A stretch of DNA of 36,080 nt from Clostridia bacterium (GCA_017471825.1 JAFURQ010000010.1:1-36080), one strand, 5' to 3'; positions 16,081 through 25,263 are shown, counted from the stretch's first letter. A program made the numbers and translations. The notes: a model not told the origin generated them from the letters alone.

Positions 16081-16548
16081 TTATTTTTTGCGATGGAAGA
16101 GGCGCGGAATAAGCACCACCGCAAGCAGGGTGATATATACGATTGATGCCGAAAAAACGAAGCCCGAAATATCGAGCCATATATCGGTTACCGACGGGCC
16201 GCGTTCGGAGAAAACCTGTATTGTTTCATCGATGAGCGCGACGATGGGTGCCGCAAGATATGAGATGCCTATGAATTTCCGGCGCATAAACGTCACAACG
16301 TACAGAGCTACGGCATAGCCGAGTATTGCAAACTCGACGAAGTGCGCAATTTTGCGTATATTGGTATGCACAAACTCGCCCGTGGGGGTTGTCGAGGGGA
16401 TTATCGGCTCGAGCTTTTCAGATGCGCCGTCGCTCACCTCGCTCGACTCCGCTTTCGGCAGGCTTGACTGATAAAACGTAAACAAAAGTGTACCAAAAAC
16501 AAGAGCAATCAAGGCTATGCGAAGAATGAGAAGAAGGGTCTTTTTCAT
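16081..16548 (-). CDS. VanZ-like family membrane protein
   Basis: A 155-residue protein with about four membrane helices, one at 5-26 and three in the second half. The VanZ signature is visible as RKIAHFVEFAILGY (about 66-79), DETIQVFSERGPSVTDIWLDISG (about 105-127). VanZ itself gives teicoplanin resistance, but most chromosomal VanZ-like proteins have no defined role, and no vancomycin gene cluster is present here, so resistance should not be assumed. Its ATG overlaps the preceding stop by one base (TAATG), meaning it is translated together with the Sel1-repeat gene. Confidence 0.85.
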   Translation of the reverse strand: MKKTLLLILRIALIALVFGTLLFTFYQSSLPKAESSEVSDGASEKLEPIIPSTTPTGEFVHTNIRKIAHFVEFAILGYAVALYVVTFMRRKFIGISYLAAPIVALIDETIQVFSERGPSVTDIWLDISGFVFSASIVYITLLAVVLIPRLFHRKK

Positions 16549-17321
16549 TACACGCCCCCCCGGTTATCCTGTTTTACAGCCTTTGCCGCCGCTAAAAGCC
16601 GTTCCGGTGTGACACCGTTTTCGGAAAGATAGGCAACGGCATCCTCGGAGCCGCTTTTTCCCGCGGTGAGCATAAGAAGCTCGCCCTTGTTTCTGTCGAA
16701 GTCGGTGCCCAAACCGTCTATATAGCATTTCGCGTAGAGGTACTGTCCCTTTGCCACGAGGGATTCTACGTAGGTCGGGTCGTGGTGCGCGGCACGTCTG
16801 AACCATTCAAACGCCTGACGGGCATCTGCACCCGTCACCGAAAAGCGCGCCTCCTCATCTGCCTCTGCATCGGGTATATCACCCGTTAGCAAATACACTC
16901 CCGGATCGGCGTATTCGGGCTTGTGAAACGGAATCATACATATACCCTTGATTTCCGGCTCAAGCATATATCCCGTGGTATATACCATACCAAGATAGAG
17001 CTGTGCCTCGAGGCAGCCCTGCGAGGCTGAAATGCGCATATATCTGAACGCCTGCTTATAGTCGCGCTTCACTCCCTCACCGTGCATATAAAGCATAGCG
17101 AGATTGTAGCAGGACTCACCGCCCTCCATATCTCTTGCGTAGGCAAAGAAGCTTTTCGCCCTTGCGGGATCGTAGTCCACGCCCTTGCCGTGAAGTAAGC
17201 AATAGCCGTAATTGAAGGAGGCACCTACGTCGCCTTCCCTTGCACCCTCGAGGTACATTTCTGCCGCCGCCTCGTAATTGCCGCGCAGATAGAGCACGTC
17301 CGCTCTTGCTTTATTGTACAT
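16548..17321 (-). CDS. Sel1-repeat (TPR-like) protein
   Basis: A 257-residue protein built of Sel1-type helical repeats. Clear units are ASFNYGYCLLHGKGVDYDPARA, SCYNLAMLYMHGEGVKRDYKQA, AQLYLGMVYTTGY and, after an insert, YAKCYIDGLGTDFDRNKG. Such repeats are protein-binding scaffolds. The insert (about 115-165) breaks the repeat run and is unlike the repeats. No signal peptide is visible, so it should be cytoplasmic. The start has GGAGGG just upstream. It lies 35 bases after cysS and overlaps the vanZ-like gene by one base; its partner is unknown. Confidence 0.85.
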   Translation of the reverse strand: MYNKARADVLYLRGNYEAAAEMYLEGAREGDVGASFNYGYCLLHGKGVDYDPARAKSFFAYARDMEGGESCYNLAMLYMHGEGVKRDYKQAFRYMRISASQGCLEAQLYLGMVYTTGYMLEPEIKGICMIPFHKPEYADPGVYLLTGDIPDAEADEEARFSVTGADARQAFEWFRRAAHHDPTYVESLVAKGQYLYAKCYIDGLGTDFDRNKGELLMLTAGKSGSEDAVAYLSENGVTPERLLAAAKAVKQDNRGGV

Positions 17322-17356
17322 AGGCCCCTCCTTTCGCTGTTTTTCAGGCTGAGTTA

Positions 17357-18790
17357 TCAGCTGTTGATAGTAAATTTCGTGCCTTCCTTTGTGTCGATAA
17401 GGGTTATTCCCTTTGCGGAAAGCTCGTTGCGTATTTCGTCTGCGAGGGCGTAGTTTTTCTCCGCCTTTGCCTGACGTCTTGCCTCGATGCGCTCGGTGAT
17501 ATACGCGACAAGCTCGGAGTCCTGTGCGGTATCCTGTGCATCGTCCTTTTCATCCGCGAGCTTCTGTGCCGCTTCGATAAGACCGAGGCTGAGCACGCGC
17601 TCAAAGTCCTTTATGAGAGCGAGCTTGGTTGCGTCGTCGGTTTTCATTTTGAACACGTCGTAGAGCGCCGTCACGGCGAGCGAGGTATTCAGGTCGTTAT
17701 CAAGAGCATCGGTGAAGCGCGCTCTGCCCTCGGCGAATGCCGCCTCATCTATTTTATCGCCCTCGGGCTTAAGGGTCGCAACCCTTGCCACGAGCTTGTT
17801 GTAGGCGATTTTGGCATTATCAAGGTTTTCCCACGAGAATACGAGATTTTTTCTGTAATGCGACTGCAGGCAGAAGAATCTGTACACGAGGGGGTCGTAG
17901 CCGCGCTCGCGAAGGAGAGATACGGTGAGAAACTCGCCCTTGGATTTAGACATCTTGCCCGAATTGGTGTTGAGGTGATGCACGTGCATCCAATAGCCGC
18001 ACCACTCGTGACCGAAGGTGGACTCGCTCTGCGCGATTTCGTTGGTGTGGTGGGGGAATGCGTTGTCAACACCGCCGCAGTGGATGTCAAGATATTCGCC
18101 GAGGTGCTTGCGCGCTATGCAGGAGCACTCGATGTGCCAGCCGGGATAGCCGATGCCCCAAGGGGAATCCCATTTGAGCTCCTGGTCGTCGAATTTTGAT
18201 TTCGTAAACCAGAGAACGAAGTCAGCCTTGTTGCGCTTATTGGTATCCTCGCTTACGCTCTCGCGCACGCCTACCTCGAGGTCCTCCTCCTTGAAGTCGT
18301 TGAAAACGTAATATTTCTCGAGCTTCGAGGTATCGAAATATATATTTCCGCCCGCCTCGTATGCGAAGCCCTTTTCAAGAAGGGTGCTGACCATATCAAT
18401 AAACTCGGGTATGCAGTTGGTTGCGGGCTCGATAATCTCGGGGGCTGCTATGTTGAGCGCGTCGCAATCAGCGAAGAAGGCGTCGGTATAAAACTTTGCG
18501 ATTTCGAGGACGGTTTTGTGCTCTCTTTTCGCGCCCTTGAGCATCTTGTCCTCGCCCGTGTCGCCGTCGCTGGTAAGGTGTCCGACGTCTGTGATGTTCA
18601 TTACTCTTTTCACGTCGTAGCCGATGTATTTCAGGTATTTTTCAAGCACGTCCTCCATTGTGTAGGTGCGCAGGTTGCCGATGTGGGCAAAATGGTAGAC
18701 CGTGGGACCGCAGGTATACATAGAAACCTTACCCTCGAAGCGCGGCTTGAATTCGTCTTTTCGTCTTGTTAAAGAATTGTACAGAAGCAT
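17357..18790 (-). CDS. cysS: Cysteinyl-tRNA synthetase
   Basis: A 477-residue class I aminoacyl-tRNA synthetase that charges tRNA-Cys. The Rossmann domain has YTCGPTVY with zinc ligand C27 and the HIGN form of the HIGH motif at 36-39. Further zinc-site residues lie in [26 protein letters not shown] follows, and the KMSKS loop is [13 protein letters not shown]. The C-terminal helical domain ends in the tRNA-binding region, [20 protein letters not shown]. Length is standard. The ATG at 18790 follows AGAGGAAAAAC; seven upstream codons are excluded. It is the first gene of the six-gene operon reading down to obg. Confidence 0.98.
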   Translation of the reverse strand: MLLYNSLTRRKDEFKPRFEGKVSMYTCGPTVYHFAHIGNLRTYTMEDVLEKYLKYIGYDVKRVMNITDVGHLTSDGDTGEDKMLKGAKREHKTVLEIAKFYTDAFFADCDALNIAAPEIIEPATNCIPEFIDMVSTLLEKGFAYEAGGNIYFDTSKLEKYYVFNDFKEEDLEVGVRESVSEDTNKRNKADFVLWFTKSKFDDQELKWDSPWGIGYPGWHIECSCIARKHLGEYLDIHCGGVDNAFPHHTNEIAQSESTFGHEWCGYWMHVHHLNTNSGKMSKSKGEFLTVSLLRERGYDPLVYRFFCLQSHYRKNLVFSWENLDNAKIAYNKLVARVATLKPEGDKIDEAAFAEGRARFTDALDNDLNTSLAVTALYDVFKMKTDDATKLALIKDFERVLSLGLIEAAQKLADEKDDAQDTAQDSELVAYITERIEARRQAKAEKNYALADEIRNELSAKGITLIDTKEGTKFTINS

Positions 18791-18826
18791 TGTTTTTCCT
18801 CTTTTGCGCATAATAATTCATTTTAA

Positions 18827-18855
18827 ATATTAACACAAATAAAATATTTTGTCAA
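18827..18855 (-). promoter_or_regulatory. Promoter of the cysS-to-obg operon
   Basis: On the minus strand a perfect TTGACA (18855-18850), 17 bases and TAATAT (18832-18827) lie 37 bases before the cysS start. No T-box leader fits in the short gap. Confidence 0.8.
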
Positions 18856-18894
18856 GTGTATATATCAATTATTCTAAAGCGAACAAAAATATTT

Positions 18895-18924
18895 TTTACA
18901 ATTTTCGCTTTTAGCTATTGTAAT
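18895..18924 (+). promoter_or_regulatory. Possible promoter of ftsK
   Basis: TTTACA (18895-18900), 18 bases and TGTAAT (18919-18924) lie about 80 bases before the ftsK start codon, divergent to the cysS promoter. The boxes are only moderate. Confidence 0.4.
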
Positions 18925-19005
18925 TCGCGCGAAAATTTGATATCATATATCTTGATACGGTTTAAAATTTGCACGGTCGCCTCGGGCGACAGAACGGAGG
19001 GTTTT

Positions 19006-22000
19006 ATGGCAACTAACGAAAAGAAAAGGAAGGAAGGCACGTACGCACAGCTGAGGGGCTTTCACCGCGCGGTTCCGATAATTTTATTTGCCCTGGCTAT
19101 ATTCGTTGCGCTTTGCTTCATAATTAAAGACAGCACCGGTGCATTCGGCAGGGCTATCGGCGATTTTCTGCTCGGATCCTTTTCAATAGGCGGATATTTT
19201 ATACCCGTCCTTTTCGCTTTGCACGCAATTCTCTACCCCTCCGACATACATAACAAGCGCCTGCTTGGCAGAATTATCTTTTCCCTCGTTCTGCTCATAT
19301 TCATTTCGGCAATGACGCACGCTATCTCGAATTTCAACGTTGAGCCGTATTTCTCCGCATCGGAGTTTTATAATAGCGGCAAGGAGAGCGTTGGCGGCGG
19401 ATTTGTCGGCGGTGTTTTTGCCTTTGCAATCGTAAGTGTTATAGGCAATATCGGACTTATAATTCTCGCTGTTACGGTTATCACGATATACGTTACGTAT
19501 TTCTTCGCTACCGAGAAGAATCCCATAAGAAATTTCTTTGATACCGTGCTTTACGGCATAGTCAGATTCCTTGCTTTTATTGAAAAATCGGCTAAAAAAT
19601 CGTCTGCTGAGCGCAAGGCGAATCAGGATATAAAGGCGGAGGAAAGGCGCCGCCAGACCGAGCGCCGCGAGGCAAGACGCATAGAGGAGCTTGTTGAGCG
19701 CGAGGGCGACCTTTACGAGGACGATTACGTTATGAGGGGCTCGGGGCTGTCGGAGCTCTCTATCCCCCAGCTCGGCATTTCCGAGAGAATTGACGAAAGA
19801 GATCTTGAAAGAAATCCCACCCTGCAGGAAAGAGTTCATCCGCGCGGTCTTGTTGAGGACGAGCCTACGACCGAGCCCGTTACCGAGCATACCGCCGAGG
19901 AGCCCACACCTGCCGCAAGACGCCCGATACACGCGGATTACGGCTTCGCCGTAAGTGAGGACGACTACACGGTGGAAAACGGCGGACGCGATTTCGTTGC
20001 CGAGGCGCCTAGCCGCACCGAAGCGCCCCGCGATACCTTTGTCGGTCCCGATGCAACTGCGGAGAGCGTGTTTACCGCAGGCTTTGACGGCTACGATCTT
20101 CAGGCTAATGAAAGGCTTGCAACGAGGCGTTCAACCGCCGCGCCGAGCGAGTCCGAGCGTGAGGAGGTGCCCGTCAGAGAAACGAGAACCTTTACAAGCA
20201 GTGAAATCAACGCGGCAAGAAGGCACGGAGCCTTTACCACCCGTACTGCTACTCCCTCTCGCGAGGCACAGCGCACCGCAGAGGAAAATTTCAATCCGAT
20301 TACAGTTGAATTTGATATAAATCCCGATATGGCACCCGAGGAGCCCGAGGCTATTCGTCCGCAGGAGCCTGCACGCGAGGCTGTTACAGAGCCTGCGGTG
20401 ACGGTCAACGATGTCCGCGAGGACGAGCGACTCGAGGCAGAGCGCATCCGTTCAGCAGATGCCGAGAGGAGAGCCGACGAGGCAGAGGCGCGCCTGCGCG
20501 ATGCTCTGCGCCGTGCGGAAGAGGCCGAGCGCCGCTATAAAGAGGAAGAGGAAAGGCGCCGCGAGCAGACCGAGCGTGAGGCTTACGCCGCTTCAAGCAC
20601 CGCGAGGGATACCGTTACGGTGGTTGTAGAAGAGGAGAAAAAGCCCGAGCCTACGGTAGTAGAATTCTACGACGAGGACGACGCCGAGGAGAACGAGGGC
20701 GATATGTTCACCGGGGATGCGGAAATACCCGTGTCCGCCGAAACCTTTGTTTTCGATAGTGACGAGGATGAGGAAGCCGAGGAAGGCTTCACCTACTCTC
20801 TCGACGAAGAGGACGAGGACGAAGAGCCCGAGCAGATTCCTCCCGAGCGCCAGAATCCCGAGGTTACGGCATACAGAAGTCACTTTACCTTCCTCAAGGA
20901 AGAGGACGACGAGAATGCGGGCTTTGATTCCGCGCCCGAGGTTTCGGACGCCGAAGAGGTCTGCGACGGCGATGACGACGAGAGCGACGACAGATACGCC
21001 TTCACCTACGCCGAGCGCGAGGATGACGAGGAGCTTCCCGAGCTTGACGGTGAGGACGATGACCTCGACGACGAGGACGAGCCTCCCTTTGACGCTATGA
21101 TAAGAACGAAGCCGCCCGTGAAGGAAGAGGAGCCCAAGGCTGAAAAGCCCGACTATTCTGCCTTCTCCTTCCCTTCCATCGACATTCTTGCGAAGGGGCA
21201 CGAGGAGGACGATCCGCAGTTCGCCGAGGAGATAGCCGAATACGGCGACAAGCTCATTGATGCTCTCGACCAGTTTGACGTTCGCGCTTCCATAAAGAGC
21301 GTCGACCGCGGTCCGCGTATCACGAGATACGAGATAGTTCCTGCGCGCGGAGTTCGCGTAAATAAGGTAATCAACCTCTTTGACGATATTGCGCTTGCTC
21401 TTGCGGCGGAGGGAATCCGTATGGAAGCGCCCATCCCCGGAAAGAGCGCGATTGGCGTTGAGATACCAAACAAGCATCCGAGCACGGTGTACCTGCGCGA
21501 CCTGCTTGAGACCGACGAGTTTATTTCCGAAAAGTCAAAGACCTTTGCCTGTGTTGGTAAGGACGTTACGGGAAATCCCGTATTCTGCGACGTGGCAAAG
21601 ATGCCGCACATGCTCATAGCAGGTGCGACCGGTATGGGTAAGTCGGTTTGTATAAACTCTATTCTTATCAGTATTCTTTACAAGGCAAGGCCCGACGAGG
21701 TCAAGCTTATAATGATAGACCCCAAGACCGTTGAATTTACTATGTACAACGGCATTCCCCATCTTCTCGTCCCCATCGTTACCGAGGTCAAGCAGGCCGC
21801 AGGTGCGCTTATGTGGGCGGTTGACGAGATGGAGAGAAGATATGCTCTGCTTGCAAAGCACGAGGTGCGCAAGCTTGAATCCTACAACGAGCTTGTTAAG
21901 GAGCATCCCGAGCTTGGCGAACCGCTTCCCAAGATTATTATAGTTATAGACGAGCTGAACGACCTTATGCAGCAGGTGAAAAAGCCTGTTGAGGGACTTA

Positions 22001-22659
22001 TTATGCGTATCACGCAGAAGGCGCGCGCGGCGGGAATACATATGATTATCGGTACACAGCGTCCTTCGGTTGACGTAGTCACCGGTGTTATCAAGGCGAA
22101 CATTCCCTCCCGTATTGCCTGCAAGGTTACCTCGTTTGCAGACTCGAAGACAATACTCGACCAGTCGGGAGCCGAAAAGCTTCTTGACAAGGGTGATATG
22201 CTCTACGCACCCGTCGGAAAGCCGAAGCCCGTGAGAGTTCAGGGCGCATTCGTTTCGGACGGCGAGGTTGAGAAGATTATGAAGCACCTCAAATCCACCG
22301 TCAAGGGTAATATTTACGATGAAGAGGCTCTTGCGGAGATGACCCGTGCGGCGCAGAAATGCAGCAAGGGCAAGGGTGACGAGGACGAGGACGGAGAGGA
22401 TATCGGCGGCGAGGAGGGAGCAGGCTACCTCAACGACAAGCAGTTCCTTGACGCTGTTGAGCTTGCCATCAAGCAGGGCAAAATCTCCACCTCTCTTATT
22501 CAGAGAAAAATCAGCGTAGGCTACGGTAAGGCGGCAAAATTCATTGATATAATGGAGGATTTGGGCCTTGTATCCGAGCCTAACGGACAAAAGCCGCGTG
22601 ACGTTCTCGTAACGCGCGACCAGTGGCACGAGATGCTGGCAAGACGCAGTCTTGATTAA
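19006..22659 (+). CDS. ftsK: FtsK/SpoIIIE DNA translocase
   Basis: A 1217-residue membrane-anchored hexameric DNA pump that clears chromosomes at the septum and, in spore formers, into the forespore. Four or five membrane helices lie within about 20-180. A very long linker (about 200-715) is acidic, contains a predicted Arg/Glu coiled-coil around 470-525, and is rich in Asp/Glu runs. The motor follows: alpha domain from about 735, Walker A GATGMGKS at 873-880, Walker B IIIVIDELND near 980, and TQRPSVDVVTGVIKANIPSRI. The C-terminal gamma winged helix has AIKQGKISTSLIQRKISVGY. The ATG at 19006 has GGAGGG upstream; the longer frame begins in the promoter region. The linker is longer than in Bacillus SpoIIIE (about 790 residues in total). 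Confidence 0.96.
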   Translation: MATNEKKRKEGTYAQLRGFHRAVPIILFALAIFVALCFIIKDSTGAFGRAIGDFLLGSFSIGGYFIPVLFALHAILYPSDIHNKRLLGRIIFSLVLLIFISAMTHAISNFNVEPYFSASEFYNSGKESVGGGFVGGVFAFAIVSVIGNIGLIILAVTVITIYVTYFFATEKNPIRNFFDTVLYGIVRFLAFIEKSAKKSSAERKANQDIKAEERRRQTERREARRIEELVEREGDLYEDDYVMRGSGLSELSIPQLGISERIDERDLERNPTLQERVHPRGLVEDEPTTEPVTEHTAEEPTPAARRPIHADYGFAVSEDDYTVENGGRDFVAEAPSRTEAPRDTFVGPDATAESVFTAGFDGYDLQANERLATRRSTAAPSESEREEVPVRETRTFTSSEINAARRHGAFTTRTATPSREAQRTAEENFNPITVEFDINPDMAPEEPEAIRPQEPAREAVTEPAVTVNDVREDERLEAERIRSADAERRADEAEARLRDALRRAEEAERRYKEEEERRREQTEREAYAASSTARDTVTVVVEEEKKPEPTVVEFYDEDDAEENEGDMFTGDAEIPVSAETFVFDSDEDEEAEEGFTYSLDEEDEDEEPEQIPPERQNPEVTAYRSHFTFLKEEDDENAGFDSAPEVSDAEEVCDGDDDESDDRYAFTYAEREDDEELPELDGEDDDLDDEDEPPFDAMIRTKPPVKEEEPKAEKPDYSAFSFPSIDILAKGHEEDDPQFAEEIAEYGDKLIDALDQFDVRASIKSVDRGPRITRYEIVPARGVRVNKVINLFDDIALALAAEGIRMEAPIPGKSAIGVEIPNKHPSTVYLRDLLETDEFISEKSKTFACVGKDVTGNPVFCDVAKMPHMLIAGATGMGKSVCINSILISILYKARPDEVKLIMIDPKTVEFTMYNGIPHLLVPIVTEVKQAAGALMWAVDEMERRYALLAKHEVRKLESYNELVKEHPELGEPLPKIIIVIDELNDLMQQVKKPVEGLIMRITQKARAAGIHMIIGTQRPSVDVVTGVIKANIPSRIACKVTSFADSKTILDQSGAEKLLDKGDMLYAPVGKPKPVRVQGAFVSDGEVEKIMKHLKSTVKGNIYDEEALAEMTRAAQKCSKGKGDEDEDGEDIGGEEGAGYLNDKQFLDAVELAIKQGKISTSLIQRKISVGYGKAAKFIDIMEDLGLVSEPNGQKPRDVLVTRDQWHEMLARRSLD

Positions 22660-22679
22660 GGCATACAGAAAGGATTCCT

Positions 22680-23234
22680 ATGATTGTTTTACTTTTGGCA
22701 GACGGGTTTGAGGAGATAGAGGCTCTCACTCCCGTGGATATACTGAGACGCGCAGGCGTTGACGTTCGCACAGTGGCAATAGCCGCGCGTGAGGTCGTTG
22801 GCGCACACGACATCAGGGTAATAGCCGATATGACGGCAGACGAGCTTGATATGGCAGAGGTCGAGGGGGTTATTTTCCCCGGCGGTATGCCCGGCTCGCT
22901 CAATCTTGACGCCTCACCCGTTACCGACGTAATTATTGATGCGGTTAATTCGAGAGGCGGAAGAATTGCGGCAATATGTGCCGCGCCCATTATCCTCGGC
23001 TGTCGCGGTCTGCTCGACGGCAGGCGGGCAACCTGCTATCCCGGATTTGAGGACGAGCTTCGCGGCGCGATTTTAAGCACCGCGCCGGTGGTTACCGACG
23101 GTAACATAACTACCTCGAGGGGTATGGGTACTGCTCTTGCCTTCTCGCTTGAGCTTGTCCGCCTTTTCGTAGGCGCAGACAAGGCGAGAGATATATCGGC
23201 AGGAATTTGCAGCAACGAGGAGATAAAGGAATAA
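22680..23234 (+). CDS. DJ-1/PfpI family protein (DJ-1 subgroup)
   Basis: A 184-residue cytoplasmic protein of the DJ-1/ThiJ/PfpI superfamily. ADGFEEIEALTPVDILRRAG (7-26) places the conserved glutamate at E14, and the nucleophile is C100 in AAICAAPIILG. The family typically forms dimers and has been proposed to act as glyoxalase or protein/nucleotide deglycase, with debate over the latter; the cellular role here is unknown. It starts 20 bases after ftsK with AAAGGA upstream, and overlaps the next gene by one base, so it probably belongs to the ftsK transcript. Confidence 0.93.
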   Translation: MIVLLLADGFEEIEALTPVDILRRAGVDVRTVAIAAREVVGAHDIRVIADMTADELDMAEVEGVIFPGGMPGSLNLDASPVTDVIIDAVNSRGGRIAAICAAPIILGCRGLLDGRRATCYPGFEDELRGAILSTAPVVTDGNITTSRGMGTALAFSLELVRLFVGADKARDISAGICSNEEIKE

Positions 23235-23878
23235 TGGTACTTACACCGAAGCAAACGCATATAGCATTCCGCTGTCCCGAATGCGGCACGATTATTTACG
23301 GCTTCGTCGGAAAATTCGCGCTCTCGGCAGGTATGCTTCGCCTTAAATGCTCGTGCGGAGAGCACGCGCTGGATATAAGCACTACCCAGGACGGAAAAAT
23401 CAGACTTTCTATTCCCTGCATTTTCTGCAAGCAGAATCACAGCTACGTGGTTTCGCAGAGCATCTTTTTCGGGCGCGACGTTTTCCTGCTCAACTGTCCT
23501 TATTCGAATATGGACATAGGCTTTATCGGTGAGAAGGATAAGACCGACCGTGAGCTTGAGCGCACGGGCAAGGAAATCGAGCAGCTCCTCGAGGAGCTTG
23601 AGGTTGAGTCGCACAAGGATATTCAGCCGCAGGACGTGGACGAGGATGAGGTGCTTACCGACCCCACCGTTTACGACGCTATAAGGTTTCTTGTCAAGGA
23701 GCTCGAGTTTGAGGGAAAGGTTGACTGCCCCTGCCACAGCGGCGGCTACGAGATACGCTATTGCCGCGAGGGATTACAGGTTTACTGTCCCGACTGCGAG
23801 GCATCGCATATATTTGACACGCGCGCTGAGGCAGCAAGCGAGGAATATCTCAAGCTCGATTCTCTGCTACTGAAATAA
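23234..23878 (+). CDS. Cys-rich zinc-ribbon protein of unknown function, CpXC-like
   Basis: A 214-residue cytoplasmic protein with many paired cysteines: FRCPECG, LKCSCGE and CIFCKQNH in the N-terminal 75 residues, then CPCHSGGYEIRYC and YCPDCEASH near the C-terminus. Between them is a helical acidic segment (about 95-150). The N-terminal pattern resembles CpXC-type zinc domains. At least two zinc sites are likely. The start ATG at 23234 overlaps the DJ-1 stop (TAATG) and AAAGGA precedes it; an upstream ATG at 23207 lies inside the DJ-1 gene. The stop abuts the convergent amidase stop with no bases between. Confidence 0.75.
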   Translation: MVLTPKQTHIAFRCPECGTIIYGFVGKFALSAGMLRLKCSCGEHALDISTTQDGKIRLSIPCIFCKQNHSYVVSQSIFFGRDVFLLNCPYSNMDIGFIGEKDKTDRELERTGKEIEQLLEELEVESHKDIQPQDVDEDEVLTDPTVYDAIRFLVKELEFEGKVDCPCHSGGYEIRYCREGLQVYCPDCEASHIFDTRAEAASEEYLKLDSLLLK

Positions 23879-24445
23879 TCAGTCGAGGTCGTAATACTCC
23901 AATATACCGCGGTATATGCCCTCGGCAAAGAGCTGGGGCGAATACGCCATAAGCTCGGCATCGTAGCGGTTGGAGATAAAGCCCATTTCAACGAGCACGG
24001 CAGGCATTTGAGTGCGCCTGAGCACGTAAAGTCCCGGGCGGGCTATTACGCCGCGGTTGCGCAGGCCCGTCACGAGATTCAGCTCCTCGAGGATATCCTC
24101 TGCGAGCTCGGGGGCGACACCCGACGAAAGACTGTATACGAGTGCCTCGCTACCAGATGCGTTAGGGTTTGCGGCGGCGTTGGTATGGAGCGAGAGGAAA
24201 ATATCCGCGCCCCACGTATTTGCCTGTCTTACTCGCTCGACGAGGCTTGTGGAGTTTGTGGTACCGAGAATTGTTTCGGGTGTTGGACGCGAGAGTCGCG
24301 GGTCAAATTCGGGATTTGCGGCAAGAAGGTCATACAGGCGCCGACCTATTTCATAGGTTATATCCTGCTCGTAAAATCCGTTTCCCTCGGCACCCGTGTT
24401 AAATCCCGAGGGGTTATGTCCCTGGTCGATATAGATTTTTATCAT
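23879..24445 (-). CDS. N-acetylmuramoyl-L-alanine amidase (Amidase_3)
   Basis: A 188-residue zinc amidase cutting the bond between muramic acid and L-alanine in peptidoglycan. The zinc ligands are H10 (DQGHN), E26 and H87 (LHTNA), with the catalytic glutamate E153 in VEMGF. The domain fills the whole protein; there is no signal peptide or wall-binding repeat, which is unusual for a secreted wall hydrolase and also differs from CwlD, which has a membrane anchor. RBS AAAGGAAAA precedes the start. It stands alone, convergent with the zinc-ribbon gene and divergent from the TtcA-like gene. Confidence 0.93.
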   Translation of the reverse strand: MIKIYIDQGHNPSGFNTGAEGNGFYEQDITYEIGRRLYDLLAANPEFDPRLSRPTPETILGTTNSTSLVERVRQANTWGADIFLSLHTNAAANPNASGSEALVYSLSSGVAPELAEDILEELNLVTGLRNRGVIARPGLYVLRRTQMPAVLVEMGFISNRYDAELMAYSPQLFAEGIYRGILEYYDLD

Positions 24446-24504
24446 ACTTTTTTCCTTTTTCAGCGTTTTGCTAATATCCTATTCAAAAGCGATGGTTTTT
24501 GTTA

Positions 24505-25260
24505 ATGAATGAAATGAAAAGACTGCTCAGCTTTGTCAGACGGGCGGTAGACGATTACAATATGATAGAGGACGGCGACAGGATTGCCGTCGGCGTTTCG
24601 GGGGGCAAGGATTCGCTCGTTCTTCTTGAGGTGCTTGCCGCTATGCGCCGCTTTTATCCCAAAAAATACGACGTTGTTGCCATAACGGTGGATATGGGCT
24701 TCGAGGGGGGCGATTTCTCCCCGGTTGACGCATTTTGCCGCGGTATCGACGTTGAATACCACGTTATAAAAACCGAGATTGCGAAGATAATTTTCGACGT
24801 CAGGAAGGAGTCCAATCCCTGCTCTCTGTGTGCGAAAATGAGGCGCGGCTCCCTTCACGCCGCCGCAACCGAGCTTGGCTGTAACAAGGTGGCGCTCGGA
24901 CATCATTACGACGATGCGGTTGAGACCTTTATGATGAATCTGTTCTTTGAGGGGCGGCTTGGCTGCTTTTCCCCGGTTACGTATCTTTCAAACCGCAAAA
25001 TCAAGCTGATACGACCGCTGATATACGCGCAGGAGAAGGACGTGGAGTACTTCGTGCGTAAGAGGGCTGTACCCGTGGTGAAAAGCCTCTGCCCCGAGGA
25101 CCACGCGACCGAGCGCGAGAATATGAAGCGGCTGCTTGCCGAGCTTGAGCGCTCGAACAAGGGTGTCAAGCACAGGATATTTAACGCTATGTGCAAAGGC
25201 GAAATTGACGGATTTAAGCTATTCGGCAGGTATCCCGACGCAGGAAAAATCGAAGATTAG
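24505..25260 (+). CDS. TtcA-like tRNA 2-thiocytidine synthesis protein (PP-loop ATPase)
   Basis: A 251-residue cytoplasmic protein of the TtcA/TtuA group. The PP-loop SGGKDS (32-37) activates the tRNA base with ATP. C106 and C109 (NPCSLCAKMRRG) and C196 (KSLCPEDH) are the expected iron-sulfur ligands, and LGHHYDDAVETFMMNLF is a family hallmark. It likely places sulfur on tRNA, C32 for TtcA, although paralogues of other specificity exist in Clostridia. The start is uncertain: ATG 24505, ATG 24514 and TTG 24499 all lack a clear Shine-Dalgarno site. Confidence 0.88.
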   Translation: MNEMKRLLSFVRRAVDDYNMIEDGDRIAVGVSGGKDSLVLLEVLAAMRRFYPKKYDVVAITVDMGFEGGDFSPVDAFCRGIDVEYHVIKTEIAKIIFDVRKESNPCSLCAKMRRGSLHAAATELGCNKVALGHHYDDAVETFMMNLFFEGRLGCFSPVTYLSNRKIKLIRPLIYAQEKDVEYFVRKRAVPVVKSLCPEDHATERENMKRLLAELERSNKGVKHRIFNAMCKGEIDGFKLFGRYPDAGKIED

Positions 25261-25263
25261 GTA

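Noticed and set aside
16081-16548. VanZ-like gene as a glycopeptide resistance determinant
   Set aside because: No vanHAX or regulatory genes nearby, and the gene sits in a housekeeping operon; VanZ-like proteins are widespread without resistance.
18791-18850. T-box riboswitch before cysS
   Set aside because: The gap is under 60 bases and A+T rich with no T-box or specifier stem; the promoter is immediately upstream of the gene.
20593-21477. 294-codon Val/Leu-rich frame antisense to ftsK
   Set aside because: Product of the Asp/Glu-rich linker read backwards; looks hydrophobic for that reason only.
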